Assembly (NCBI GenBank): GCA_965116395.1
Contig: OZ220684.1
Coordinates: forward strand, 1,612,001-1,676,000
Length of the DNA: 64,000 nucleotides
From: Bin5 sp965116395
GTDB taxonomy: Bacteria; Chloroflexota; Anaerolineae; Caldilineales; Caldilineaceae
Direction of reading: 5' to 3'
Made by a program: the position numbers and the translations under genes. The notes below the pieces were generated by a model. That model was not told the origin of the DNA. It ran no database searches and worked only from the letters and a program-made list of their open reading frames with translations. Positions within the stretch are counted from its first letter, which is position 1. Every line of letters starts with the position of its first letter. Below are positions 8,722 through 16,122 of this stretch, in pieces.

Positions 8722-10611
8722 ATGTTTACTACAAATCCCATCGCTTTGAACACCTTACTAAACCAAGTTGAAAGGGCTGATATACAGCTGCCGGATTTTC
8801 AACGCGGGTGGGTTTGGGATGATGACCGCATTCGCGATCTCTTAGCAAGTGTCTCAAGGGGATTTCCTGTTGGAGCAATTATGACACTTGCCTCGGACTC
8901 CGACATTAGATTCGAGAGGCGTGCTCTTGAAGGTGTTTGCCAATGCAAGAGAGACGAGAAGTGTGATTGTTGGGCAAGCCAGGTCAAGCCATCCCACTTC
9001 CTCCTCGATGGCCAACAACGCCTCACTTCATTATACCAAGCACTGGTGCATAAAGGCCCCGTAACAACAAGAAACAGCCGAGGCAAGGAAATCAGTAGGT
9101 GGTACTACATAGATATGCTCAAGGCGATGGACCCCAATGTTGATAGGGAGGATGCAATCGTCAGTGTCCCAGAAAACAGGTTGGTAACCGAAGATTTCGG
9201 TCGTCAGACCAAACTTGATCTTTCGACATGTGAATATGAATATAAGAAGCACATGATTCCAACTGAACGGCTCTTTGATGCCATGACCTGGATGTTTGAG
9301 TATATCAACTACTGGAATGAGCCGAGCTTCTCGCACCCCAGGGATAGTGCCATTAACTTCTCCCAAAACTTCAGTCAGACAATTTTGAAAACGTTTGCAA
9401 ACTACCTCCTCCCTGTAATCGACTTGACAAAACAGACTCCTAAAGAAGCGGTCTGCATAGTGTTTGAAAAAGTCAATACGGGTGGCGTTGTTTTAAACGT
9501 GTTCGAGCTTCTTACCGCTTCTTTTGCCGCGGACAATTATTCACTCCGGGATGACTGGAAAGACCGTAAACGCAGGTTTTCTGACTCCGATCACTCCGCG
9601 ATCTTAGGCGATGTGGGTCCAGAATTGTTCTTGCAAGCCGTCGTTCTCTTAACCACACAGGAAAGGCGCAGGGTGGCGATTCGCAAAAGTGCTACAGAGA
9701 GACAAATCCCCGGCATCGGTTGCAAGAGAAGAGATGTCTTGGACTTAACTTTACATGAGTACAAGAATTGGGCTGACAGAGTCGAATATGGCTTCCACCG
9801 CGCTGCCGAATTCCTGTTTGGGCAATACGTGTTTCGAATGCGAGATATTCCCTACAGTTCTCAACTTATTCCTTTGGCTGCCCTCTTCGTAGAACTGGAT
9901 ACCGAACTCAACAACGCCGACTCTCTTTCCCGCCTAGAAAGATGGTATTGGTCAGGCGTTTTTGGCGAATCCTACGGGGGTTCTAATGAAACCCAGTTCG
10001 CTCTCGACCTTGTTCAAGTCGCTAGATTTGTCCGTGAAGGTGTTGAACCTGCCTTGGTGAATGAATCAAATTTCATTCCTGAACGATTATTGTCTCTCCG
10101 CACTCGCAATAGCGCAGCATATAAAGGGTTGTTTGCCTTACAGATGAAAAACGGCGCCTCAGACTGGCTTACAGGACAACCACTTGGGATCGCGCTTTGG
10201 CTGGCTCGCAATATCGACATCCACCACATTTTCCCTCGCGCTTGGTGCAAACAAGCCGCCCCCCCAATCCCCCCAAGCTTATACAATTCCGCCATTAACA
10301 AAACGCCTATTGACGCAGTGTCACATAAAAGAATCGGCGGGCATAGCCCTTCTCGTTACTTACCCAGACTCGAGCAGGCCGGCATCGACCAAGAAAAACT
10401 TAACCATATCCTAGTTTCCCACTGGATAAATCCAAGCCATTTAAGAGCAGACCGATACGCCGAATGCTTCGTTGAACGAGGCGAAGAGATGCTAACCCTT
10501 ATCGGTAAAGCAATGGGGAAGGAGATAACTGGTGGGGGCGAAGTTTTCTGGAATGCGCTCGCTTCTGCTGGATTCGTAGACGAATACGAAGACGGCGAAG
10601 AAACTGCCTGA
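8722..10611 (+). CDS. DUF262-HNH protein (GmrSD-like type IV restriction)
   Basis: The N-terminus has the DUF262 (ParB/sulfiredoxin-fold NTPase) signatures: LPDFQRGWVW at ~23-32 and LLDGQQRLTSLYQ at ~94-106. FEKVNTGGVVLNVFELLTA follows in the middle. Near the C-terminus, DIHHIFPRAWC (His501-His502) and a downstream NKTPIDA segment form the His-Asn pattern of a DUF1524/HNH nuclease. GmrSD enzymes with this architecture cut phage DNA carrying modified cytosines. Unusual is a Cys cluster inserted before the DGQQR motif (CQCKRDEKCDCW, residues ~73-84), which could bind metal. AGGAG three bases before the ATG supports the start. Base composition is clearly AT-richer than the upstream methylase, suggesting separate acquisition. 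Not essential partners by themselves; co-location points to a defence island. Confidence 0.82.
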   Translation: MFTTNPIALNTLLNQVERADIQLPDFQRGWVWDDDRIRDLLASVSRGFPVGAIMTLASDSDIRFERRALEGVCQCKRDEKCDCWASQVKPSHFLLDGQQRLTSLYQALVHKGPVTTRNSRGKEISRWYYIDMLKAMDPNVDREDAIVSVPENRLVTEDFGRQTKLDLSTCEYEYKKHMIPTERLFDAMTWMFEYINYWNEPSFSHPRDSAINFSQNFSQTILKTFANYLLPVIDLTKQTPKEAVCIVFEKVNTGGVVLNVFELLTASFAADNYSLRDDWKDRKRRFSDSDHSAILGDVGPELFLQAVVLLTTQERRRVAIRKSATERQIPGIGCKRRDVLDLTLHEYKNWADRVEYGFHRAAEFLFGQYVFRMRDIPYSSQLIPLAALFVELDTELNNADSLSRLERWYWSGVFGESYGGSNETQFALDLVQVARFVREGVEPALVNESNFIPERLLSLRTRNSAAYKGLFALQMKNGASDWLTGQPLGIALWLARNIDIHHIFPRAWCKQAAPPIPPSLYNSAINKTPIDAVSHKRIGGHSPSRYLPRLEQAGIDQEKLNHILVSHWINPSHLRADRYAECFVERGEEMLTLIGKAMGKEITGGGEVFWNALASAGFVDEYEDGEETA

Positions 10612-10835
10612 CTCAATCCAAACCCCCTGAATCATCTCGATAAGACAAAAGCTAACGCGGCCCATACCATCAAATCGCAGACCAAACCGCGGGGTGATAT
10701 GCCCTGGATAATCCGTAAGAGTATTCCGAATTAAGCAGAAAAGTGGCTAAGCATGAGGTTTGAAGTTGGCCCCAAATCCGGCGGTGCCAGCAACAGCTAT
10801 GCACGCATACGGGAGAGACAGGCCGCGCGCATGTG

Positions 10836-11458
10836 TTAATGTTTGACCCGAAGCGCGGCCATCATCGCCTGCTCCACCGTGCCGACGGCGATCTGCGCGG
10901 CCAGATACCGCTTGACGCTTTCGGCGGCCCAGCGGCGGATGCGCGTTGTGTCGTCGGGGTTGTCTTTCCACCAGACCTCGCAGCCAGGCAGAAGCTTGCC
11001 GCCGGCGTCGCCGGCGCGCAGACCGTCTCGCCTCCACGGTCGTCCCAGCCCAGCATCTCATTCCAACCCAACGCGGGAGGAAGCCATTGCGCGGTCTCGC
11101 CGTTGGCGCCGGTCAGGACGGGGGCAAAGTCCTGGTCGTGGCCCGTGCGGGGCGGTCTTTTGCGCTGCGGAGGCAGATCTTCGGCACGCCAAATCTCCGT
11201 TTGAAAGCCGGTGTTCGCCTTGCCGACGTCGTGCAGAGCCGCCAGGACGCAGAGCCGTGCCGCGCTTGCTTCGTCCAGGTCGTCCTTGCCGCCCGTGCGG
11301 GCCAGCCGTTTACGGATGGTCGGCTGTTTGAGCAGGGCTTCGAAGCAGGCGCTCACATCGGCAAGGTGGTGTTCGAGAAGATGGATGCGCGGCGGGGTTG
11401 ATTGGTCTGTTTTCGCCCAGTGACGTTGGGCGTAGGCAGGAGGGATTGCACAGTTCAT
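10836..11458 (-). pseudogene. cas3: Decayed cas3 (HD domain plus helicase fragment)
   Basis: Reading from 11458, the first ~130 codons encode a Cas3 HD-nuclease start: RHWAKTD, HLLEHHLADV, and LAALHDVGKANTGFQ with the catalytic His-Asp at residues ~76-77. A LPPALGWNEMLGWDD segment follows. After about 11030 the meaningful frame changes, and the second frame encodes WAAESVKRYLAAQIAVGTVEQAMMAALRVKH, a Cas3 helicase-region signature split here by its position (nt ~10840-10935), before a TAA at 10836. The end of the HD domain, Walker A and DEAD-box motifs and everything beyond are missing, so the gene has an internal deletion with frameshift and a 3' truncation. No other cas gene or repeat-spacer array is present. 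It is the relic of a type I CRISPR-Cas system beside two other defence genes. Confidence 0.8.
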
Positions 11459-11865
11459 CAGGGAGGGTTGCCTGATTATGAGAGACTGGAAAGAAAGTTA
11501 AATATGCGATCGGAGGCAAGGAACGGTTGCGATCGTCCGCTGGCTGGCGGTCCTGTGTGCCCGCGCTTTGTTGAAAGGCAGGGGTGAGAGGGATCGGGAA
11601 CCGGGTTTATCTGCGTGTATAGAGGACATCGGCACCTAGCATTGTCTCCAGTATATCACATGGGGCTATCCCTGCGTGTGCGGAGGCGCGGAACTGCAGG
11701 GGTTCTGCGGGGGAACTGCAGGGGAACTGCTGGGGTTAAGGGGCTGAGACAGCATGTGGGGGGTAGACACTGTTGGCTAGACATTTTGCTGGGGAAGAAT
11801 GAACACGGTGGCGAGCCAGGGCGGGGCGCGGCGATTAGCAAGAGATGCAGGGAATTCGGGCTTCT
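11459..11865. other. Intergenic stretch with a solitary repeat companion module
   Basis: From the cas3 relic to the promoter of the LLM gene. Around 11695-11740 there is a G-rich AACTGCAGGGG series. At ~11757-11820 comes the companion module of the dispersed repeat family (TAGACACTGTTGGCTAGACA, then GGGGAAGAATGAACACGGTGGC). The two-hairpin core that usually follows is absent here. Nothing else recognised. Confidence 0.6.
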
Positions 11866-11894
11866 TTGACGCTCTGTTCTGAGACGTGTACAAT
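11866..11894 (+). promoter_or_regulatory. Strong sigma-70-type promoter for the LLM oxidoreductase
   Basis: TTGACG (11866-11871), a 17-nt spacer, and TACAAT (11889-11894), about 100 bases upstream of the ATG at 11997. Both hexamers match five of six consensus positions. Confidence 0.7.
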
Positions 11895-11996
11895 GCAAAC
11901 GGTATGGGTAAACATTCCCTCTATCGGTATTTCGCGCTCAGGTTGCAGGTATGCCTGCTGCGCTGCAGGTAAATCGCAAGAGGTTCAGGAGATTCC

Positions 11997-13007
11997 ATGG
12001 CCGCGCCAAAGCATACACGCGTTGCACTCTATCTGCAGGATAAGCACTCCATTCGCGAGGGGATGGCGCACGCGCGCTATGCGGAAGAGAAGGGTTTCGA
12101 GGCGGTCTGGCAGGCTGAGAGCCGGCTGGTGCGGGATGCGATTGTGCCGATGGCCGCGTTCGCTGCGGTCACGGAGCGTATTCAGATCGGGTCGGGCGTT
12201 ATCAACAACTGGACGCGCAATGTCGGGCTGTTGGCGGCCACTTTTCTGACATTGGATGACCTGGCGCCGGACCGGGTCATCTGCGGCATTGGCGCATGGT
12301 GGGACCCGCTGGCCAAGAATGTGGGGATCAGCCGGCGCAGGCCGCTGAAGGCGATGCGGGAGACGGTGGAGGTGACGCGGCGGCTGCTGGCGATGGAAAA
12401 TGTCAGCTTCGAAGGCGAGTTTCATCAGGTGAAAGACATTGAGTTGGATGTCGTGCATGGACGGCAGGAGCCGCGCAATGTGCCGATTATGATCGGCGCG
12501 ACCGGGCCGAAGATGATGGAGTTGACCGGGGAGATCGCGGATGGCGCGGTGCTGAATTACTGTGTGCCGCCGGACTATAACCACATGGCGCTGGAGCGGC
12601 TGGAAGCGGGGGCGAAACGGGCGGGCCGCAGCCTGGATGATATCGACCGCCCGCAGCTGATCGTGTGCTCGGTGCATGAGGACCAGCAGACGGCGCTGGA
12701 CGGCGCGCGCGAGTTGCTGACACAGTATTTGGGCCAGCAGCCGCACATCGCGCAGGCCAGCGGTGTTAAGCCGGAGGTTGTTGACGAGATTCAGTCGATA
12801 CTCGGCTGGCCGGCGACTATAGAGCAGGTGCGGAAGGCGATGCCGTTGGTGCCGGACGAGCTGGTTAACCGCATCACTGCCAGCGGCACGCCGGACGATG
12901 TTAAGAAGAAGGTGCGCGAGTATATGGACAACGGCGCGACCTGCCCGATCCTTTATCCGCTGGGTGATGTGAAGTTGATGATCGATACATTTGCAGGCGG
13001 GTTCTAA
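11997..13007 (+). CDS. LLM-class (F420-dependent type) oxidoreductase
   Basis: A 336-aa luciferase-like monooxygenase-superfamily TIM barrel. Family features are HARYAEEKGFEAVWQAES near the N-terminus, AAVTERIQIGSGV, LLAATFLTLDDLAPDRVICGIG, and later VPIMIGATGPKMMEL and GEIADGAVLNY, as in F420-dependent Mer-like reductases. Such enzymes use reduced F420 (or FMN) to transfer hydride; the physiological substrate cannot be told from sequence. AGGAG lies five bases before the ATG, and a strong promoter precedes it. F420 use is likely because cofC and cofD lie in the same window. The next gene starts 20 bases later, so it is probably co-transcribed with the molybdo-flavoprotein subunit. Confidence 0.85.
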   Translation: MAAPKHTRVALYLQDKHSIREGMAHARYAEEKGFEAVWQAESRLVRDAIVPMAAFAAVTERIQIGSGVINNWTRNVGLLAATFLTLDDLAPDRVICGIGAWWDPLAKNVGISRRRPLKAMRETVEVTRRLLAMENVSFEGEFHQVKDIELDVVHGRQEPRNVPIMIGATGPKMMELTGEIADGAVLNYCVPPDYNHMALERLEAGAKRAGRSLDDIDRPQLIVCSVHEDQQTALDGARELLTQYLGQQPHIAQASGVKPEVVDEIQSILGWPATIEQVRKAMPLVPDELVNRITASGTPDDVKKKVREYMDNGATCPILYPLGDVKLMIDTFAGGF

Positions 13008-13026
13008 TAAATGGCGACGGACTGAT

Positions 13027-14463
13027 ATGTACCGCTTCTGCGAATCCCCCAACACACTAACTGATGCTCTGAAGTTGAAGGCGGAACATGGCGCCGCGGC
13101 CCGTTTTATCGCGGGCGGCACGGACCTGCTGATAGATTTGGCGCGCGACGATGCGGCTGATGACGCAAACATGGGGTTGATTGACCTGACGCGCATTGCG
13201 GGCCTGGCTGATATCTGGGAAGAGGATGGCGCGCTGCATCTGGGGCCGCTGGTGACGCACAACCAGTGCGTGCGCAGCCGGTTGATCGTCGAGCAGGCGT
13301 TCTCGCTGGCGCGGGCCTGTTGGGAGGTGGGCGCGCCGCAAATTCGGAACCGGGCGACGATCGCCGGCAACCTGGTGACGGCCAGCCCGGCCAACGACAC
13401 GATCGTGCCGCTGCTGGCGCTGGATGCGAGCGTGCACGTCGAGAGTGCGGCGCGGGGCAGCCGAACGCTGCCGCTGGCACGTTTCTTCCGCGGCGTGCGC
13501 CAGGTGGATCTGGCTGACGACGAGATGCTGACGCGAATCTCAGTTCCGATTCCCGCTGCGGCCAGCCGGGACAATTTTATCAAGCTGGGGCTGCGGCGTG
13601 CGCAGGCTATCAGCGTTCTGAGCGTAGCCGGTTCGCTGGCTTGCACCGGTGGGAGCGACTGGCAGCCGGGCGGGCCGGCAACGGTCACCCAGGCGGCGAT
13701 TGCGCTGGGCGCGGTTGCGCCGACGGTGGTGCGGGCGGCTGAGGCGGAAGCTTTTCTGATTGGCAGGTCGCTGACCGAGGAGACAGTGGAAGAGGCGGCG
13801 CGGCTGGCGGCGCAGCAGGCGCGGCCGATCGACGATCTGCGCGGCAGCGCGGATTACCGGGTGGCTATGGTCGAGACGCTGGTGGCGCGGCTGTTGCGGC
13901 AACTGCGCGACGGGCGCGAGCGGGATGGCTGGCTGGAGACGCCGGTGACGCTGTGGGGCGATACGGAGGGGCGCTGGCCGGTTTCGACGCACGCTGAGCC
14001 GGCGGCAACTGTCAACGGCGCTGCGGTCGAACTTGAAGGGAACATGACCCTGCTGGACAGCCTGCGGACGGCTGGTTTTGTCGGGGTGAAAGAGGGCTGC
14101 GCGGAGGGTGAGTGCGGGGCATGCACAGTTTATCTTGACGGCATGGCGGTTATGGCCTGCCTGGTGCCGGCGGAGCGGGCGGCGGGCAGCGAGGTTGTGA
14201 CGGTCGAGGGGCTGACGGCATCGGCGGCGGCGTCAACGGAGCTGTTGCACAGTGTGCAGCAGGCGTTGATCGAAAGCGGCGGCGTTCAGTGCGGTTACTG
14301 CACGCCCGGTATTGTGATGTCGGCGGCGGCGCTGCTGGCGGAGCGGTCCGGCCCCAATCGTCTGGAGGCGCAGGAGGCGCTGGCGGGCAACCTGTGCCGT
14401 TGCACCGGCTATCGCAAGATTTTGGATGCGGTGGTGGCTGCGGGGCGGGAAGAGAGGGGTTAG
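13027..14463 (+). CDS. Molybdenum hydroxylase FAD/2Fe-2S fusion subunit
   Basis: One chain combines two subunits of xanthine/CO/aldehyde dehydrogenase-type enzymes. Residues ~1-175 form the FAD domain (AAARFIAGGTDLLIDL, QIRNRATIAGNL, SPANDTIVPLLALDA). A CO-dehydrogenase flavoprotein C-terminal domain follows. From ~residue 320 come a plant-type 2Fe-2S domain (GCAEGECGACTVYLDG ... MAC) and a helical 2Fe-2S domain (QCGYCTPG, NLCRCTGYRK); all eight cluster cysteines are present. The order FAD then FeS is the reverse of canonical XdhA/XDH. The frame opens at a TTG (12991) inside the preceding gene, but the ATG at 13027 fits the domain start. Electrons would pass from the Mo site on the partner chain (16123-18402) through FeS to FAD. 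Substrate unknown. Confidence 0.88.
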   Translation: MYRFCESPNTLTDALKLKAEHGAAARFIAGGTDLLIDLARDDAADDANMGLIDLTRIAGLADIWEEDGALHLGPLVTHNQCVRSRLIVEQAFSLARACWEVGAPQIRNRATIAGNLVTASPANDTIVPLLALDASVHVESAARGSRTLPLARFFRGVRQVDLADDEMLTRISVPIPAAASRDNFIKLGLRRAQAISVLSVAGSLACTGGSDWQPGGPATVTQAAIALGAVAPTVVRAAEAEAFLIGRSLTEETVEEAARLAAQQARPIDDLRGSADYRVAMVETLVARLLRQLRDGRERDGWLETPVTLWGDTEGRWPVSTHAEPAATVNGAAVELEGNMTLLDSLRTAGFVGVKEGCAEGECGACTVYLDGMAVMACLVPAERAAGSEVVTVEGLTASAAASTELLHSVQQALIESGGVQCGYCTPGIVMSAAALLAERSGPNRLEAQEALAGNLCRCTGYRKILDAVVAAGREERG

Positions 14464-14515
14464 GAGCGAGGGGGGAATTGGCGCTTTGGATTCCTCAAAC
14501 AGGTGGGCCGGGTAG

Positions 14516-15034
14516 ATGGGAACCGACGGAAACGAAGTAATTACCTACTATTTGGAGATGACCAGCGCGGAGCAGCTGCGGCCGGCGCGTCCGCCGGCGG
14601 AACCTTTTGCGGTGCGGCGGGCGGAGTTGGCGTTCCCTGCGTTGAATCGTTTCTTCTATACCGAGGTAGGGCGGGCGTATACGTGGACGACGCGTCTGCC
14701 CTGGGATGAAGCACGGTGGCAGGCCTGGGTGGAGCGGCCGGAACTGCAGACATGGATTGGATATGTGCGCGAGACGCCGGCCGGCTATTTTGAATTGGAT
14801 GAGCAGTGCGAAGATGGAAATAAGCAGGTCGAGCTGGCCTATTTTGGCTTACTTCCGTCCTTTGTTGGCCGGGGCGTGGGTGGCGCGCTGTTGACGGAGG
14901 CGCTTCGCCGCGCCTGGGCGCTGGGTCCGCAGCGGGTCTGGGTGCATACGTGTACCTTGGACCACCCGGCGGCGTTGCCCAACTATCAGAAGAGAGGGTT
15001 TCGGATCTATGATCAGAAGAGGAATGCGGAATGA
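14516..15034 (+). CDS. GNAT-family N-acetyltransferase
   Basis: 172 aa with an acetyl-CoA-binding core: VELAYFGLLPSFVGRGVGGALL contains the R/QxxGxG/A-type loop, followed by HTCTLDHPAALPNYQKRGF, the usual final strand-helix. The N-terminal half (WTTRLPWDEARWQAW, AGYFEL) is family-typical. Acceptor substrate unknown. It lies between the two parts of the molybdenum hydroxylase and overlaps the following frame by up to 26 bases. No catalytic role in that enzyme is implied. ATG at 14516 gives MGTDGNE; a weaker alternative is the internal Met at MTSAEQL, about 14 codons later. Confidence 0.82.
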   Translation: MGTDGNEVITYYLEMTSAEQLRPARPPAEPFAVRRAELAFPALNRFFYTEVGRAYTWTTRLPWDEARWQAWVERPELQTWIGYVRETPAGYFELDEQCEDGNKQVELAYFGLLPSFVGRGVGGALLTEALRRAWALGPQRVWVHTCTLDHPAALPNYQKRGFRIYDQKRNAE

Positions 15035-15749
15035 GATTTTCGTTCTCTTTGGGATTCTCTTTCTTTTCGTTCTCTTCCGTCTAAACAGAAGAAAGCTTGA
15101 TTCGTCCTTGCCAGGTGAGCAGGTGGGGGGTGGGCTCGAGCCGGAGCGGTTGTTCCACGTTCCCGGCGTGGATAAGGTCATGTCGCCTTCACTGCCGCGG
15201 CGCGGGAACTGGCTGACGCGTGCTATTGGCCGGCTGGTGTTAGCGGTGCTCGGCTGGCGCATCGAGGGCCAGTTGCCTGACGTGCCCAAGCTGGTGATCA
15301 TCGGCGCTCCGCACACTTCCCATTGGGATGCTATTTTGGCGGTCGGATTCTTCCTGGCCACGGGGCTGGATTGCCGCTGGATGGTCAAGAGAGAGGCCTG
15401 CGATCACGCATTGGGCGGTCTGATGCGCTGGATGGGCGCGCTGCCGGTGAATCGGCAGGCGCCGAGCGGTCTTGCGCAGCAGGTGATCGACGAAATAAAC
15501 GGCAGCGGGAAGTTCGTGCTGGTTCTCACGCCGGAGGGGACGCGCCACAAAGTGGAGCGCTGGAAGACCGGTTTCTACCGTATCGCTCTCGGTGCGGGAA
15601 CGCCGATTACGCTGGCCTATGCCGACTTTGAACGGCGGGTCGCGGGTATCGGTCCGACTGTGCGGCCGAGCGGCGATATGGAGGAGCAGATCGAAGAGAT
15701 ACGGGCGTATTACCACGGGATCCCGGCTGGAAATCCGGATTGGGCCTGA
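15009..15749 (+). CDS. PlsC-like 1-acyl-glycerol-3-phosphate acyltransferase
   Basis: A lysophospholipid acyltransferase-superfamily member: HTSHWD is the HX4D catalytic motif, followed by a hydrophobic segment, GGLMRWMGALPVNR, and LTPEGTR, the substrate-phosphate motif. The full frame (246 aa) starts inside the end of the GNAT gene and begins with a hydrophobic stretch (IFVLFGILFLFVLF) that could be a membrane anchor. An alternative ATG at 15180 (MSPSLPRRG), preceded by AAGG, would give a 190-aa protein starting where family homology starts; I cannot choose firmly. The probable role is membrane phospholipid acylation at the cytoplasmic face, though the small size resembles variants of unknown acceptor. 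Confidence 0.78.
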   Translation: MIRRGMRNEIFVLFGILFLFVLFRLNRRKLDSSLPGEQVGGGLEPERLFHVPGVDKVMSPSLPRRGNWLTRAIGRLVLAVLGWRIEGQLPDVPKLVIIGAPHTSHWDAILAVGFFLATGLDCRWMVKREACDHALGGLMRWMGALPVNRQAPSGLAQQVIDEINGSGKFVLVLTPEGTRHKVERWKTGFYRIALGAGTPITLAYADFERRVAGIGPTVRPSGDMEEQIEEIRAYYHGIPAGNPDWA

Positions 15750-15920
15750 ACTGGGGGTTCAGTTCTACGGTAGCTCCTTTGCCAGATTCGGTGCCTGTTC
15801 TTGCAGTCCTTCATCTCTGCCGCGGTTCGGGCTATCTCGTTGCGTATTTGGTTGGCAGCCACCTTGCTTGAGCCGCACTGTTGGGAAGAAGGCGTACCGT
15901 TGGGGAGAGATGTTTTTGTA
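15750..15920. repeat. Companion module upstream of repeat core A
   Basis: A ~130-bp sequence beginning near 15800 (CAGTCCTTCATCTCTGCCGC ... TTGGTTGGCAGCCACC ... GCACTG ... GGCGTACCGTTGG). It recurs in diverged form at ~35580-35700 before core B. It leads directly into core A, so module plus core form one insertable unit. Confidence 0.6.
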
Positions 15921-15977
15921 GGGGGGCGTTGCGGGGGCGCAGCCCCTGCACAAGGGAGGGCCGAAGGCCCGACCGCC
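15921..15977 (+). repeat. Dispersed two-hairpin repeat core, copy A
   Basis: Core GGGGGGCGTTGCGGGGGCGC continuing to GACCGCC. Hairpin 1 pairs 15931-15938 with 15942-15949 around a GCA loop; hairpin 2 is GGGCC-GAA-GGCCC (15958-15970). The core is followed by a GTGGATAGTGGATAGTG tract. It sits between the acyltransferase and the molybdopterin subunit. The remaining bases to 16122 hold nothing recognised. Confidence 0.85.
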
Positions 15978-16122
15978 AAACTGCAGTGGATAGTGGATAG
16001 TGAGAAACGCTTTCGGTCGCCTTTTTCGTGGGCGCGCATTGGCGATGCCTTAGTCGTCACGTTTAGTGTTGGTCACTTGGTGAATTGTATGTGGGGAAGA
16101 GTTATGGGACAGAGGTTTTCTG

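Noticed and set aside
11985..13688. 567-codon open frame on the minus strand opposite the LLM and FAD/FeS genes
   Set aside because: It is the antisense of two clearly recognised proteins, rich in Arg/Pro/His as expected of a GC-rich shadow, with no start signal.
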